Shown here: positions 6,165 through 6,311 of the stretch, piece by piece
How positions within the stretch are numbered: the stretch's first letter is position 1
How the letters are laid out: every line of letters starts with the position of its first letter
Assembly (NCBI GenBank): GCA_018262385.1
Contig: JAGSPQ010000229.1
Location: 1-6,311, forward strand
Origin: Myxococcaceae bacterium
GTDB taxonomy: Bacteria; Myxococcota; Myxococcia; Myxococcales; Myxococcaceae
Reading direction: 5' to 3'
DNA length: 6,311 bases
Notes under the pieces: generated by a model
The model's database searches: none
What the model was told of the DNA's origin: nothing
Seen by the model: the letters and a program-made list of their open reading frames with translations, nothing else
Made by a program: the position numbers and the translations under genes

Positions 6165-6181
6165 TCTACAGTACGGCCCGA
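6165..6181 (+). promoter_or_regulatory. Possible -10 element just before the amidase start
   Basis: TACAGT at 6167-6172 resembles a sigma-70 -10 box and lies eight bases before ATG 6181, which would give a leaderless or nearly leaderless transcript. No -35 hexamer is evident at the usual distance. There is also no Shine-Dalgarno before ATG 6181, which fits a leaderless message but does not prove it. Confidence 0.3.
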
Positions 6182-6311
6182 TGCGTCGTTGGGTGTGCGT
6201 GCTGCTGTTGGTCGGTCTTCCTGCCCTGGCGGGGCCGTTGATCGTGCTCGACCCCGGGCATGGAGGCAGCCAGGAGGGCGCGGCGTCTCCCGCGGGCCTG
6301 AAGGAGAAGCA
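6181..6311 (+). CDS. N-acetylmuramoyl-L-alanine amidase (Amidase_3 family), N-terminal part only
   Basis: The first 43 codons are visible and the gene runs off the right edge. MRRWVCVLLLVGLPALAG is a typical Sec signal peptide with an A-L-A cleavage site before G18. It is followed at once by IVLDPGHGGSQEGAASPAGL and KEK, the hallmark start of zinc-dependent Amidase_3 (AmiA/B/C-type) enzymes. H27 and E42 match the first two zinc ligands of the family. These enzymes cut the amide bond between N-acetylmuramic acid and L-alanine of the peptide stem, in the periplasm, during septum splitting and wall turnover. No AMIN domain precedes the catalytic domain, so targeting domains, if any, would be C-terminal. 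Two starts are possible in frame: ATG 6181, giving a compact signal peptide, and ATG 6148, which overlaps the CpXC stop as ATGA and adds 11 residues. I prefer 6181 for the signal peptide, but the coupling pattern of the operon favours 6148. Confidence 0.92.
   Translation, partial: MRRWVCVLLLVGLPALAGPLIVLDPGHGGSQEGAASPAGLKEK

Noticed and set aside
1..6311. CRISPR arrays, tRNA or rRNA genes, insertion sequences, integrase sites, rho-independent terminators
   Set aside because: I read the gaps and gene ends for spaced repeats, hairpins with T-runs, inverted terminal repeats and tRNA-like cloverleaf segments and saw none.

Overview
The window is a dense, GC-rich (about two-thirds GC by eye) bacterial segment, most likely from a myxobacterium or close relative (Myxococcota, formerly Deltaproteobacteria). 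This rests on strong G/C preference at third codon positions, frequent GTG starts, an FHA protein with a DUF4388-type domain, a TPR-rich gene set and a lipoprotein BamD. The organism call is an inference from content and style; no rRNA or species-specific marker is present.

Layout. Positions 1-794 hold the 5' part of a minus-strand gene for an acidic protein I do not recognise; it runs off the left edge. A 45-bp divergent gap (795-839) follows. Everything to the right is on the plus strand: recX (840-1262), bamD (1283-2089), a gene for a single-pass membrane protein of unknown function (2089-2775), a TPR protein (2826-3557), an FHA/DUF4388 protein (3554-4477), selD (4467-5519), a CpXC zinc-ribbon protein (5516-6151) and the first 43 codons of a secreted N-acetylmuramoyl-L-alanine amidase (6181 to the right edge).

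The plus-strand genes are packed like an operon. Several junctions overlap: TAGTG at 2087-2091, GTGA at 3554-3557, an 11-nt overlap at 4467-4477 and GTGA at 5516-5519. The other gaps are 20, 50 and 29 nt. I see no terminator and no gene-free stretch above 50 bp. Functionally the run mixes RecA control (RecX), outer-membrane protein assembly (BamD), probable phosphopeptide signalling and scaffolding (FHA and TPR), selenium activation (SelD), an uncharacterised zinc ribbon (CpXC) and cell-wall hydrolysis (amidase). BamD, the membrane protein and the amidase share an envelope theme; SelD and CpXC do not obviously fit it.

No clearly new defence, mobile or RNA-based system is visible. The leads most worth following are the coupled TPR-FHA pair, the coupled SelD-CpXC pair (the CpXC protein has an extra Cys pair), the orphan membrane protein after BamD, and the unrecognised acidic minus-strand protein.
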